Assembly: GCA_023653785.1 (NCBI GenBank)
Contig: JAMKCH010001670.1
Location: forward strand, 1 to 64,000
From: Ophioderma brevispina
Taxonomy: Eukaryota > Echinodermata > Ophiuroidea > Amphilepidida > Ophiodermatidae
Reading direction: 5' to 3'
Length of the DNA stretch: 64,000 nt
Below are positions 1 through 11,925 of the stretch, in pieces. How positions within the stretch are numbered: position 1 is the stretch's first letter; each line of letters starts with the position of its first letter. The translations under genes were made by a program, and so were the position numbers. The notes under the pieces are model-generated. The model saw only the letters and a list, made by a program, of their open reading frames with translations. It did not search any database and was not told the origin of the DNA.

Positions 1-2985
1 ATAACTTTAATAAAATGTTTGGTGTAGCATGCGTACTATCACTGAACTCATCCTGTCATAATTTTCCTCGTCCTTCTCTTGAAATTTATATCACCGGTGT
101 AGATTTCAACATCAAAACATAGTTTTTAGACTTTCCTTAAGTCTGGTTGAGGGTTAAATTTAAAGCTGAATGTATATTGCAAATAATAATGTATGAGCAA
201 GCATTTAAAAAAAATCGTTGGGATGATGATTGAATCATTTTTGCTTATGGCATACCAGCCCAGGATTTGGTTGTTGTTGTTGTGTTGTGTGTGTGTGTTC
301 GTGGTTTTTGTGTTTGTTGTTGTTGTTGTTGTAGTCTGGTGTTTTTGTCTGTCTTTGTCTGTTGTCAGTGTTTGTGGTGTTGTGTTATAAGTTTGTTTGC
401 TTTTGTGATAAACCTGTACAATTTTAAATGTATACAATGTATTATGCTATGGTGGTGGTTGGGTTGGTAGACAATTTCTGTAAGTTGTACCCACCTGCCA
501 AACCAAAGAGTAAGCAGGTAATAAAAATGGAAAAAAACCCACTTTCCGGTTCAGTGCATTTTGACTTGTGCACACATAGCGATAAACCTGAATGAGTTGC
601 CGTAATAAAATCGGCCCAAAAAAGCCACGGTTGTTATCACCAACGAGTATTGCATCATTTGAAAACGCCACAGACAGTACAGAATTGGAACGAAAGTTGT
701 GTATTTGATTACCGTTGGCATATTACTAAGGTAAGGGCATTGAACTTTTGATTTGCTTTTGGTATTCCATTATTTGTGAATAAAAATATGAGAATTCATA
801 AGGGATACAAATGTTATCTTGCATTGGGAACATATGCTCAACTTACCCACCAGGGAATAGGATTACATCAAAGTATGAGGGAATAGGTGTAAACTGGATT
901 TATACCAGTAGAGAAAATATAAAGCGCGCGCGTGGAAGGTAAGACACATGATATAACTAGTAGTAACCGGGGAGACTGGTTAAAATGTTGCATAAAAGGG
1001 TTGGAATTAAGAAATAAGGGTTTTTGCAGTGTCATTTATGGCGAATAATGTATCCGAGGTCAGAAAAATAAAGAATGGGCGAGGCGCAGCCGAGCCATTA
1101 TTTGAAGTTTAATATTCTATTACGCTAAAAACAGCTTTTTTCCCTAAATTTTATAAGAAAATGTTGACGACCCATTATTGCAGGATGGGCAGTAAAAGAC
1201 ACAACATAAGCAATGCTGCATTTTCACTAAGGGGCAGCAGAGGGTAATAGAATTGCATTATTGCACCTCACAAACGGGACGCCAGTTGGGTTTTTCGTTT
1301 ATTGCGTGGCGACGACATTATACCAATTCATCAGTCTTCACTGTTAGACACCACAGAGGGGTGCACATGGAACAGTTTTTTTAATGGGGGAAGAAGGTGT
1401 GCTCGGATGGTTGTACATGAGATTAAGCTTTATTACGCGTGGAATAGTATTATTGAATTTAATAAACGTTTAATGTTAAATAAACGTGATTAATTATTTA
1501 TATCAGGCTTCCGAGAGGTCAAAGAAATCTTTGTATAGTACAGTTACGGTAAAAGTGCCCGGATGAATACAATATTCTGTTGAAATTGTTTGCACCGGGC
1601 ATTTGGAACGGCATCGAAGAGATAGAGAGCACTATCGTTAGACTGGTGATAGAGGTGGGGTGTTGATCCAAGACTCGCCAGTGCGGATAGTACAGCAACT
1701 GTCAATGCAAGGTTTGGTTTAGTCAGCCTGATATTTAAATAACTAGATAATAATATGAATGGTTTTTTTTCGTAGAACAAGAATATATTGCACTCGCTAG
1801 AAAAATATTGTACTCGTTTTCTAGATCGTGCTATATATTCTGGCATATCATACTCAAAGCCATTCAATATTAAATAAATACTCCCGCTATTTGGGTCCTC
1901 AACAGATTTGCACATGGCCCCGCGCCCTCTTAGTAGGACAGATCCCTGGCCAAAAAAGGGCATATTTTCCTGGTTAATGTTTTCTCAGTGGTTTCATCAT
2001 ACTGAAACTTGTGACCATTTGAAATTTGATTGGGGCCCACCCTGATTTTTGCCAAAAAACCAAACAAGGCCACTAAAAGTATTATATTAGATTGCGTGCT
2101 GAATTGTACTGTAATTGGCTTCATGTCATCATGAAAACCTTACCTTTCTCTTTGAATTAGCGCCAGGGTGATACCCATATTTCTATGTCAAATCCAAGAT
2201 GCCGTAAAATGGATATGTGTCTGGCAAAATGATATCGTGAATTGTATTAAAGTGGCTCATGTTGGTGCTGTCATATATTTTTTTTCGGGGATTCCGGCTT
2301 CCTGACCCAAGACCTTGTAATTAGTCTGGGGGACTGAGCAGATTTGTTCTAAAAAATCCAAGATGGCCACCAAATGACCCTGTGGGATAATATTTTATTT
2401 TAAAAAGAATAAAAAAAATGTGGCAAGGATAAAAGATGGACCTGATAAATAAAACACGAATCATAGGTGTTTGTTTGTTTTAATAAAGCAAATCATATAC
2501 TTACAAAGTGTTGAAAAAATGAAAGAAAGAAACGACTGAAAATAGCCAGATATGACAATTTTGTAAAGAACTCATTTTTTCCCCACCCGTTCCAAGGGAT
2601 TATACAGTTAAGCAAGACATTACGTACTAAACCACTCCGTATACGGTGTATGCGTTTCCTTTCTTTCCTTCTTGTTTCTATTTGTATGATTTATATTTGC
2701 TTGTTGTATTGTTGTCTTGTTGTTCTTGTTGGTCAAACAACAGCTTTAGTTTCTTACTGGCGGAATGGGGAGAAGAGACGTGGGACATCACCCATTCTAA
2801 GGTCCGTGAAAGACACGAACAAAAAAAATTGCAGAGGACAAAGATAGAAAAAGAAAGCCAGATGGGAGGTAGCCTTCTGGCTAAAAAAAGTCCCCGCACT
2901 TCCTCGGGAGACCAGCCAGAGGAGTGGTTATCTAACATCAAAAAAGGGAAGAGGACCAACCCTAAAAGATTGATCCATCAGCTGA
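1..2985. other. Unannotated AT-rich stretch
   Basis: I see no gene or recognisable transposon protein here. A T/G-rich simple repeat (GTT and GTGT runs) covers about 260-400. An open frame on the minus strand at 447-671 has no recognisable motif and no supporting splice context. The phrase 'ccaagatggcc' at about 2349 recurs in several other repeats in this window, which suggests old repeat DNA. Confidence 0.5.
260..400. repeat. GTT/GTGT simple repeat
   Basis: A T/G-only stretch of imperfect GTT, GTGTGT and TTTGT units. The open frames across it encode runs of valine, cysteine or threonine and are not genes. Confidence 0.8.
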
Positions 2986-3084
2986 TGACGCTACCACGAA
3001 GCCATCTCTTGCGAAGTGTATAGCTTGATCCACCTGTTCGATCGAATGAAGGGATGTTTGAAATTGAGTTGTTGGCCAAAACAC

Positions 3085-3830
3085 ATGAACTCGGTACCTG
3101 GAATGTTAGAACCCCTGGGTTCAGGAAAGAGGGACCTTCTTGTAAAGAGATGCAAAGATTGAAATGGGATGTAGTTGGTCTGGCAGAGTTGCGATGGAAA
3201 GACCAAGGAGTTATGATCTGATGAGGGGTTGTTAAAATATCTTCTCTGGAGCAGCAAACAGGACAAGCGCGGTGTAGGATTTCTTTGAGTGAAACTGAAT
3301 ACAAGTCCATAATTAGCTTTGATCATTAGGTGAACGCTTCATTGTCATCAGATGCAGAGGTTCAAGGGCCATCCCTAACATCACGATATTTCCAAGTGTA
3401 TGCGCCAACATATTCGCATTCCTGATGCTGTAGTTGAAGACTTCTATGCCACCCTCCAAAACAAAGTTGATGCAGACCCAAAACAAGACTCTTAGAATCA
3501 TGGGGGATTGGGAATGGCCAAGGTAGGAAAGTCATGAAACCTGGGGACCTACTATTGGGAGGCACAGATATGGAGAGATGAAAGAACAGAGGTGAACGCT
3601 TTATAGTGTTGCAAAAGAAGAAAACGCCTCGTAATACCAACAACTTCTTCACAACACAACTTCCAGGAATTGGACAGGATTTCACCCGATCATAAGACTA
3701 AGAAAAACATGATTGACCTGATCCTGATAGACGATAGGTGAGTCAGCAGGGGAGAACACCAGATCATTTCAAAAGTGTTGATGTTGGATCAGACCACTCC
3801 ATTGGTTATTGACAAGCTGAGGGTGAATTC
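3085..3830 (+). pseudogene. APE endonuclease domain of RTE-like LINE
   Basis: In shifting frames the sequence reads GTWNVRTPG near 3093, then VVGLAELRW (the metal-binding glutamate block) near 3170, FQVYAPT near 3388, VVEDFYATLQNKVDADP near 3430, and a final VGSDHS block near 3785. These are the ordered landmarks of the LINE apurinic-like endonuclease, which nicks the target DNA to prime reverse transcription. At least four frame changes and several stops interrupt it, so it is dead. Confidence 0.75.
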
Positions 3831-4519
3831 AAAGTTGAGAAGAAAGGCCATGAAGAGGGAAAGAATTGGAATACCAAGCTTGATTTAGCTTGATTACCCT
3901 AGTGTAGAGAAATGAATTTAGCTGAAGCTGCAAACAGGGTTCGGTTTGCTGATGAGAAAGTTTGAAGTAAACATAGATGATCCAATTGCGGACTCTTTGC
4001 TTGAAAAAAAACACCACAATATAAGAGGACAGCAGATGAAGCCTTGGAATTCATCGGGTAAAAAAGAAAGCCTGGATCTCAGCGAGGCAAACTCTTGCAC
4101 TGAAGATGAAAAAAGAAGGAAAGCAAGGAAGAGGCATTTCAAGATACTAACAGTCGTAAGAGGTACAACCTGACCAGATTTGATAAAAAGGCCTTACAGC
4201 TGACAAAGAAAAATGGTACAATGACAAATGTAAATCTTGGGAAGAGAACATGCAACAGAACAAGAGCAAAGAGGTCTTCAAACACCATCAAGACCATAAC
4301 TAAGGGGTAGATGAGACCTACATCCACCGTATCTGCAGCAGTAATGGTGAGATTCTTCCAATCCAGCTGAAATAGAACAAAGAGGGTTTTGAATATGGTA
4401 AGGCCCTTCTACAATTAATCAGCCTTACCATTGAACCATCCTGTCTTCATCCATCCAATACAGAGACTAGCTGTTTACTCTGGATAGTGAGCCATCAATG
4501 ATCAGTTCTGAAGTTGAAG

Positions 4520-5995
4520 CAAGCTGTCCAAAAAGCTGAAGTCAGGAAAAGCCCCTGGTTCTGATGAGATCCCAAGGAGAAACTGACTCAAGCATGGTGG
4601 TGAGGCATATTGACCAATTTGCAAAATATCTGCAATGATATCTGGATAAATGAACGCATTCCAGAATAATGGACAAAATCTATAATTCCTACCATGCCCA
4701 AGAAGGGAGAAAGAAAAAGCAGGGAGAAAGAAAGGAACAGAAGAAGGAGGAAAAAAGGAAAGAAAAAATGGGAGGGAAGGACAAGGGAAAAGGAGAAGGT
4801 AGGAACGAACGATGGAGAAAGAAAGCCGAGGAAGAAGAAAAAAGAAGGGGGAAGAAAGGGAAGTTTCCTTTTTACCTCCACAATGAACAGTCTCGCCTGC
4901 AAGCTCCTAATCCAACATCTCCTAGAGAAGAAAGATGGAATGGTTTTTGCTGTCTTCATGATTACAAGAAGGCATCGATTCGAGTATGCACGATGGCCTC
5001 TGTACAGTGATGCTTCATTATTGGTGGGTGCCTCAAAAAATGATAAACCTCATCAGAGATCTCTATACACAAGGCCTAAAAAAGCTGCATTCAGACTTAA
5101 CAAACAATCTTACAGAGTGGTTGAACAACTATTGGGTGCGCCAGGGATGTTTCTATACCCAACCTCTACTATTTCTCGAATACAACTTAGCAGAAGCCTT
5201 TGATAACTGTAAAACCTTGGAAAACGGGATGGCGAAAAATTAAAAGACCTCCGTTTGCTGACGATATAGCTCTCATCGCTGACTCAGAGGACGATCTGCA
5301 AACCTTGAGTGAGCAAGTGCATAATTCAGCAAGAAATATGGGATTGAGATCAGTTATACCTCTACACCAAAAGCTTATGGTAGTCTCCCCGTGATGAACA
5401 GCTCCCAGTAAAGATACAGCTTGATGGTCACACCATTGAGCAGGTGTAAACAGATTCAAGTATTTGGGCAGTAACGCTAACACCATCCAACGACTCCCAG
5501 CGAAATCAAATCAAAAGAAGATTATGATTGGCATCAACAGCACTAGGGAATTTACAGAGAGTTGGAGTGATAAAGACATCTCACTCTCCAACAAATTACG
5601 AATTGTTAATTCACTACAACCCAGTGCTTCGTATGGCTCTGAAAACCGGACCATCAAAAAGAATGAATGAAGGGAAGGGAAGCATTAGATGCGATGTGCT
5701 ACCAGAAAATCCTTAATAATCAGCTGGAAAGGAAAAGATCCGGAATGAAGAAATTCTGTCAAGAATCTCCTAATGCCACTTTCAACCAAAAAGTATCCTA
5801 GCTCGCATCACTGCCTCGCAGCTGACATGGTTGGTCACTTGTGCAGAAGGAACAACATCCTCCTGACCCACCCCATTTTTATGGAAACTTTCGCAGTCAC
5901 AACAACAGGGAAGACAAGGAAGAGGAAGATGACACATGGTGGGCACCACCTCCACCAGGCATATTGGAAGCGCCAAGATAGGAATATATGGTCTA
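4520..5995 (+). pseudogene. Reverse transcriptase and C-terminal domain of RTE-like LINE
   Basis: Recognisable blocks in order: KLKSGKAPGSDEIP at 4533-4573; a TMPKKG block near 4690; HDYKKA near 4957 (the first catalytic Asp region, where the expected AFD is damaged); the catalytic PFADDIALIADSEDD at 5251-5295; a YLGS-like block near 5460; NKLRIVNSLQPSASYGSEN near 5590-5645; and WLGH-like and RGR-like C-terminal blocks at 5825-5940. The FADD active site is intact although the frame around it is not. This is the usual RTE order and spacing, apart from the purine-rich patch at 4698-4865. Confidence 0.8.
4698..4865. repeat. Purine-only (A/G) patch inside the LINE reverse transcriptase
   Basis: About 170 bases made almost only of A and G, mainly GAAAG, GGAAG and AGAAG units. 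It sits between the PKKG block and the next recognisable reverse transcriptase block, where the NYR-ISL core of the domain should be. The lysine/glutamate-rich open frames across it are composition artefacts. Confidence 0.85.
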
Positions 5996-6054
5996 AATTT
6001 GTTTGCGAATCCAACTCCTATGTGACATGGTGCATAGATAGATAGAGATGATAG

Positions 6055-6225
6055 TGTCTTGTTGTTGTTTGTTGGAGTGTTTTGGTGTGTGTGAGGTGTG
6101 TAGGTGTGTGTGTGTGTGTGTTGTCTGTGTGTGGGTGTGTTGTGTGTGTGTGTGGGATGGGTGGGGTGTGGTGTGTGTTGGGGGGGTGTGCTTGTGTGGT
6201 TGCGCGTGTGTGTGTGTGGTTTTTG
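6055..6225. repeat. (GT)n microsatellite
   Basis: Imperfect GT/GGTGT repeat of about 170 bases directly after the RTE-like LINE. It may have grown from the LINE 3' end. The histidine/threonine-rich and valine/cysteine-rich frames over it are spurious. Confidence 0.9.
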
Positions 6226-6989
6226 ACGCTGGTCTTCCAAAGACCACTTTTCCCGAGAGGACCATGAATCTAACAGAACTCCTCCGAAAATGATATCTAT
6301 CAAATGTAAATACTGAATCTCACAAAATCACACACGCTACATGTCAATCTGCCGAAGAAAACCACTGAATCCGCACAATAGCTCACAGTATAAGAATTTA
6401 AATTTTGACTTAAATCACTGAATCTTACAAAATCACACGTATGTCCACTCATTATAAGCCCCAAATCTACAAATCCCAGAAATACAACACCAGCTGCACA
6501 TTTTGTGAGATTTGTGGAGATTTGGTTGAGTTAGGGTTAAATTATACGAAATACGGGGTTATACTAATGAAGTGAGCTTCTGTTGGTGCACTTATCAACG
6601 TAAGCTGTATTTATTGTGGACTGGCATAGTAATGTTCCATAAAATCTAACACAATAACTGCCTATTCACACAAAATATCACCCAATTAATCCGGATATTA
6701 CATGAAAATGGTTTTCAACACACTACTGGAATTCAGGGTAACAAGCAGGTATCGAATACCACTATGCCAATAAGGGACTAAACTCTATAAGCAATATCGC
6801 TAAACAACTGGAATACTTTGTTTTCTTGCTCTGCAACAGGTGAATTGTTTAGGATTTGTCATATCATTGCACATTGGTATAAATAGATTCCTTAATCAGG
6901 CCCTGTAGTTTGAAACAATAAAAAATGTAACAGTAAGTTGACAAAGACATCATGATATTCATGATTTGTACATTCTCACAAACACAAGT
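6226..6989. other. Stretch without recognisable genes
   Basis: Nothing coding is seen. A short phrase, ACTGAATCT followed by ACAAAATCACAC, occurs twice (about 6313 and 6418), which looks like a small duplication. Confidence 0.4.
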
Positions 6990-7335
6990 TTAAAGGTGCA
7001 ACGAGAGATTTTTGAGGCACCCAATTAAATATTGTGTCATAATAGTAATTTTATATGATTAGACACTCCAATAAGATTTCTTATCTTGTGTTTGGCTACA
7101 GAATGTCTAAAAGTGAAAGATAGGTGAGTCTGATTTGGTCTTATATTTATTAAAAGCACAGCTGAATTTTGTATTTCTTCCTATACGAAATTAGAAATTT
7201 CACAACTTTTGTACCAAAGAACATTTCTCAGCTTAATCCGTTCAGATGGGGTTGTATTTTTGATCATGGCAAAAATCAGTACTTTCGAGGTTTTCAGGGA
7301 CACCTGATATGGAAATCTCTCGTTTGCACCTTGAA
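6990..7335 (+). mobile_element. TTAA-flanked MITE, copy 1
   Basis: Terminal inverted repeats read AGGTGCAACGAGAGATTT at the left and its complement, AAATCTCTCGTTTGCACCTT, at the right. The left end abuts TTAA; on the right the expected TTAA has mutated to TTGA. Inside is the shared block TTCCTATACGAAATTAGAAA. About 345 bp, no coding capacity. Four other copies lie in this window. TTAA target sites are typical of the piggyBac superfamily, so it may be a non-autonomous relative; that assignment is inference. Confidence 0.75.
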
Positions 7336-8170
7336 TGTTGTAAATCCCATAGGAATAGAGACAAGAGGTGTGCTTACAAACCCTGCCATATCTAGCGTAT
7401 TTTTCAGTCGATTTCTTTCATTTTTTCCAACATATGAAAGTATTGAGATGGTGTTTTTTCATAAAACAAACAACAAATCTATGATATATTGATTTCATGA
7501 GGTCAATTTCATCTTTAATCCTTGCACATTTTTTTTATTCCACGTATATATCGCTATAGTTTGCCTGTTAGATTTTCTCGGTGTTTCATCGTTTTTAAAC
7601 AATTGCGCTTTGGAACTGGTCGACGTCAAAATGGCCACCAATTGACCGTGAATTAAGTATTATCTCTGCCACTAAAGCCAACTTTGTGGTCTACAACTTT
7701 CACCTTAATTTATTCTCTACAGAGGTGCAAAATTTGAAGTATCTAAAAATTAGCAAAACGCTCAAACTATCCAGTGTAGCAACGGAACACAGATTATTCA
7801 AACACCCCTGAAGTAACCTCCATTATTGGTTTTTGTTATATCCCTTACGTGATCCAAGAGGATAATGCCAACCAACTGACCATCACCGCATCGCAAAAAA
7901 TGAGGTAGCCGATTATTTGTCTTTTATTCTAGGAGCAATGCAGGGGGGGGTAGGGGGGGGGGTGCGTGTTTCGCTCCGTGACTTTTGAAAAGTGGGAAAA
8001 AAGGCATTTAGGGATTTAGGGATGTTAATGGAATGAACAGACTTTTGGAATTTGATAGTGAGAATTATTTAAATGATATGTTTCGAGTGCGGATTTCATA
8101 TATTTCATTTATTTAATCCTATTTGTTTTATTTATTAACATTCGGCACGCCCAGGCAGAACCAGTATTGA
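7336..8170. other. Stretch without recognisable genes
   Basis: No coding evidence. It contains a G-run patch at about 7940-7970 and the phrases 'aaatggccaccaattgacc' and 'gccaaccaactgacc', which look like fragments of the 'gatggcc' repeat type also seen at 2.3 and 12.3-13.1 kb. Confidence 0.4.
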
Positions 8171-8286
8171 TAATTTATTAATCTTTCCTGGAGATGGCCA
8201 CGTAATCTGCGTATTTATAAAAACCATTGAAGTTGAAAACAAAATCCATGTACGCTGGCCATCTCCAGTGGAAAGATTATAAATAA
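8171..8286. repeat. Imperfect inverted repeat (hairpin), ~34-bp arms
   Basis: The left arm 8171-8203 and right arm 8252-8286 are complementary (core TCTTTCCTGGAGATGGCCA against TGGCCATCTCCAGTGGAAAGA) with a 2-base difference, separated by a 48-base spacer. It is probably a small MITE or the ends of one. Confidence 0.8.
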
Positions 8287-8289
8287 TAC

Positions 8290-8420
8290 TTATCCTTCTT
8301 GTCTAACTGAATACTAATTGTAACAAGTTCAGAACCCAATTTGCTCGCCCGGGATCGAACCCAGGCCGCATTGGTGAAGGGTGAGCGACCCTCGACCGTA
8401 CACCACTCGCCCTCCCAAAT
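8290..8420 (-). mobile_element. tRNA-derived SINE head (tRNA-like fragment)
   Basis: Read on the minus strand, 8340-8412 has a T-arm/B-box block GGGTTCGATCCCGG and an A-box-like GAGTGGTGTACGGTCGAGG, with GCGGCCTGGGTTCGATCC resembling tRNA-Glu. The acceptor and anticodon stems do not pair properly, so it is a pol III promoter remnant of a SINE rather than a tRNA gene. Its 3' part probably runs down to about 8290. Confidence 0.6.
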
Positions 8421-10044
8421 GTTCATAAATATTTTTTTTTTTATGTAAGTCGTTAACAAGGCACCCCAATAATTTTTTGGGTCCTTGTGTTTAGATATAT
8501 TTTTACTGCTGTAGCGCTCATAACCCGCCATTATCCCGTCCAATCTTTTCAGGTTTGGTCTCTGTTGCAAAAAATAAAAACCCTAAATAGACAAACCATC
8601 ACTGGGTAAACCACTAGCTACAGATACAATACCATTGTTGTTTATTTCTTTGCGATACCGTATATCTTTCCATGTTACAGATCCGCTTGCAAATTTTGCA
8701 AGATACGTTTACTGCAGAAATATAGGCTAAAGCCCATGATATACTTCCAGTCGCAGCGAGCGATTGGCGTGCGCAATACCGGATTTTGACCCAAGATCAA
8801 GTGTTACGCATGCTCAGGCGCAGAAATCGCTCGCTTTAGGATTAGGAAGCGGGGGGGGGGCACCTCCCATTAATTTTGGTGCGGGGGCTCGAATACCCTT
8901 GATCCCCCAATAATCTTAACATTTTTAACCAAAACATTCACAAATTCCAAGTTCCCCCTCGTGCATCCTCCCCACTCGGCGCTCCGCCCCGGAGGCCGAA
9001 GTGGGCCCCCTACCCCCCCCCCCCATTGACAATCTTCTAAGCCAATGAGAAGTGCGATAATATACAAATTCCTGCTTCAATCTCAATCAAGTTGGAAAAG
9101 GGTCCTCCCTAAAATCATAAATGCAAGGCCAAAGTGTCCCAGGATTTATATCAGTGCACTAGGGAATCCAACTTACTCAAAAATGTTGTAGTGTTTGGGA
9201 TAGATGAAAATGCGTGTTGTTAAAAAAATCTATTTAAAAGAGTTTAGGAATTAAATAGGCCTAGGTTCATTTTTTGTGCTCTAATGTTTTTTAAATTTTT
9301 GTTTGTTTCAATTTGTTCCGGGTCAATGCGTTTCTCTATAGATAAAATGAGTCAGAAGTTTCGATCAACAAGCTGAATCAAACTTCTTTTCAGACTACAT
9401 TTAGACATTTGTCAGTTGGGAGGGGACGGGGAGGTCACGGCCAAATATGCATTATTTATTTGTAACACTCTAAAGTTCAGAGATTTAAGAGTTAATCTGA
9501 TTGTAGTTATAACAATCAATGAGGATTAAAATTAATATCTATTGCATTACATTAAATCATACTTAGATTTGATTCAAATCTAATATGATTGAATCTGAGG
9601 ATGTAAGGATTAATTTTAAAATCTATTTTGAGTTGGTCACTAACTACAATCCAAAGGATTTACTTTTAAATCCTTTCATTTCCAGTGTACGAGAAAACAA
9701 ACAGGAAAACGCTCTGGAAAATTGTCCTTGATTTGAGGTCTAAAATTACTGATTTCTTTTTCTAATATTGGGTAATATCGTATTTGCGGACATATATTCA
9801 TATGACTTTTTAGACAATTTTTTTCAAGGGCCCAAATTCATAAAACATTGTAGTTTAGCTGGAATAAGGCATGGTAAGATTCTAAAATCCTCTAGTATAC
9901 AACTAGGAGCGTCGTTGACAACTTAAATTGAATTATAAAAACTATACTTAGAACTTGCCTTAAATAGTTACCATACTAGGAAAATATAGTTGCCAACTAG
10001 CTCAATCTTTGTCTACAGAATTGAATGGTGCTTTCGGGCGGCAT
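8421..10044. other. Stretch without recognisable genes
   Basis: No coding motif. Poly-G and poly-C runs flank 8850-9025. A 'gggcccaaattcataaaac' phrase near 9829 resembles the left end of a GGCCC-type MITE, but no right end was found. Confidence 0.4.
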
Positions 10045-11600
10045 GGCTTGACGCATAACCCCCGCAGCCGCGCAAGTGGCTGTAAGACTGCCTTGCTGGA
10101 AACTAAAACGGGGATCCGTCTGCTCCTTACAGTCCACGGTAAGGGTATTTAGCCGGCTGACTTGGTTTTCAGTTTGTAGACTTATTGGACCCATCGTTTT
10201 CAAATTCATGCGAGGACAATTGAATATATATTATTAACGACCAATATCCAGATTGTTGAATCTAACACGCGATTATGCTGGGAATAAAGCCCATTTTTGC
10301 GAAAAAATAAAGATTGATGAGCGTCACGGCATTGATTGGCTTTATTATTGCCTTCGGGGGACCCATTCAGGTAAAACGGACGTACGTATCCCTACTTGGA
10401 AAAAAAAACAACGATTATCGTCATCGTAGTCGGTTTTGCATCAGTAGGGAAAAGGTAAATTTGTATGTGTAGACATAATACACGGTGTCACTTCGGAAAA
10501 AATAATAGCACTTGGGAAGAGGGGAATGTACAGACCTTGATTTAACCAGAGACGTGCGTTAATAATACGGCTACAGAGCGCAAGCTCTGTAGCCATGGCG
10601 CGATATGTTACGGGTATTATGTTGATAGTGATTACTTTTGCAGGAAGTTTTAGGAGTTAGTTTTGAAGTATGCACAGGTAATTAACCGAAGCATGATTGA
10701 GTGAACTAATATTTTTTCTTAATTTATCATGAGATTACTAAGATCTTTTGAACAAGGTTTTAAGAGATGATTTTTTAATGTCCCTGGAACCGAGACTGTA
10801 CCATAGTAAAACTGCATGTAGCAGTTTCACAATACCGTTTGGACTCCCAATGCCCAATCGAGCAGATCGTTGTCTACCCTCCCTGTAAGAACCAACATGT
10901 ATCAGTTTCTCAATCTTGTCGGCTACGCTTGTGACAACAGAGATTAACAGAATGCTTGCCTGCTTTGCCGTATGTTAGTTATAAACGGCTCACGAGATGA
11001 ATAGTTTGAGTTGTCACGTGTTCAGGTACCAGTCACGTGTCAGGTATCAGTATTATCACGTTGCTCAATTCGGGGGCGACCGATATATATTAATCCGACT
11101 ATGTTAAACAAGGTATTACATGACCCTCTTCCCCAAAGTGCTATATTTTTTTTCCAAAAGACACCGTGTATTATGTATAAATAGTACAAAAATTTCCTTT
11201 TCCTACTGATTCAAAAAACCGACGTACGATGACATTAATTCGGTTGTTTTTTTCCCTGTTGTAGGATACGTACGTCATTTTTACCTGAATGGCGTCCCCG
11301 AAGCCAAAATAAAAACCAATCAATGCCGTGACGGCATCCAATCTTTATTTTTTTCCAAAAAATGGTGTTCCCATACTAAAATTCCTTTTTAAGCTTTCAA
11401 CATCTGTATATTGTCTTTAATCATTAATATTCCAATTGTCCCCGCATGAATGTGCAAAAGAATGGGTAAATAGTCTACATACTGAAAAATAGTCCGCGGG
11501 CTTAAATACCCTTACCGTGGGCTGAATGAGCAGACGGATCCCGTGTAGTTCAGAAGGCTTACAGCCACTTGCGCGCGCTGCGGGGGTTATGCGTTCCAGC
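10045..11600. mobile_element. Fold-back element 1, ~500-550-bp inverted arms
   Basis: The left arm (about 10051-10553) and right arm (about 11095-11600) are reverse complements over their whole length. Matching landmarks: GCATAACCCCCGCAG (10053) with CTGCGGGGGTTATGC (11578); GGTAAGGGTATTTA (10139) with TAAATACCCTTACC (about 11503); CGTCACGGCATTGATTGG with CCAATCAATGCCGTGACGG; and a TAATACACGGTGTC / GACACCGTGTATTA pair. Identity is roughly 75-80% by eye. The spacer of about 540 bp has no coding sequence. This is the structure of a fold-back or long-TIR DNA element; two independent head-to-head copies of one repeat is an alternative. Confidence 0.85.
10569..10594. repeat. Perfect 11-bp hairpin with GCAA loop
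   Basis: GGCTACAGAGC, GCAA, GCTCTGTAGCC. It is a perfect stem with a GNRA-type tetraloop at the left edge of the spacer of fold-back element 1. The function is unknown. Confidence 0.9.
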
Positions 11601-11925
11601 GTTAAATGACCTCTGCTCGGCTTATCACCAGGATGCCTCCGTCCAAACACCCACGGAAACGTATACATCCTAGCACGGAATTGCTCACCAGACATCCGTC
11701 GTAGCGTATCGAGCATGCATAAAGAGCGTAGCTGCCAAGGTTAATCTAATGTGAAGCACCCTATGTCTGGACAGATACTGCCCTGCGCTACGCCTCTAAA
11801 ATCCAGAGAGAGTTCTTAACAAAGTACACCTCTTGAAACAGTCTTTAAGGAGGTCAAGAGCGTCGCCTGTGGAAAGAAAGACTTGCAATCAAACAAGTAA
11901 CTCTATTGGTATTGAACCTGGATGA
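11601..11925. other. Stretch without recognisable genes
   Basis: Sequence between fold-back element 1 and a LINE tail. It probably belongs to an unrecognised upstream part of that LINE, but no motif supports this. Confidence 0.35.

Larger units (their letters stand above)
3085..5995 (+). mobile_element. RTE/BovB-like non-LTR retrotransposon, broken
   Basis: The remnant reads in LINE order on the + strand: an APE-type endonuclease (about 3090-3830), then reverse transcriptase (about 4520-5290), then a C-terminal region (about 5430-5990) ending at a GT microsatellite. The motifs match the RTE/BovB group, whose copies are often mislabelled craniofacial development protein 2 in invertebrate genomes. 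Stops and frameshifts occur throughout, so it cannot encode a working protein. A purine-only patch at 4698-4865 replaces part of the fingers and palm. The 5' limit is uncertain; the 3' limit is set by the last recognisable motif. Clade assignment is from memory of motifs, not from a tree. Confidence 0.8.

Noticed and set aside
447..671. 74-codon minus-strand frame near the left edge
   Set aside because: No motif, no convincing splice pair and no supporting neighbours.
4588..5010. Lysine/glutamate-rich and phenylalanine/serine-rich frames over the LINE
   Set aside because: They are products of the purine-only patch read on the two strands.
8340..8412. A tRNA gene on the minus strand
   Set aside because: B box and T-arm are good, but acceptor and anticodon stems do not pair.
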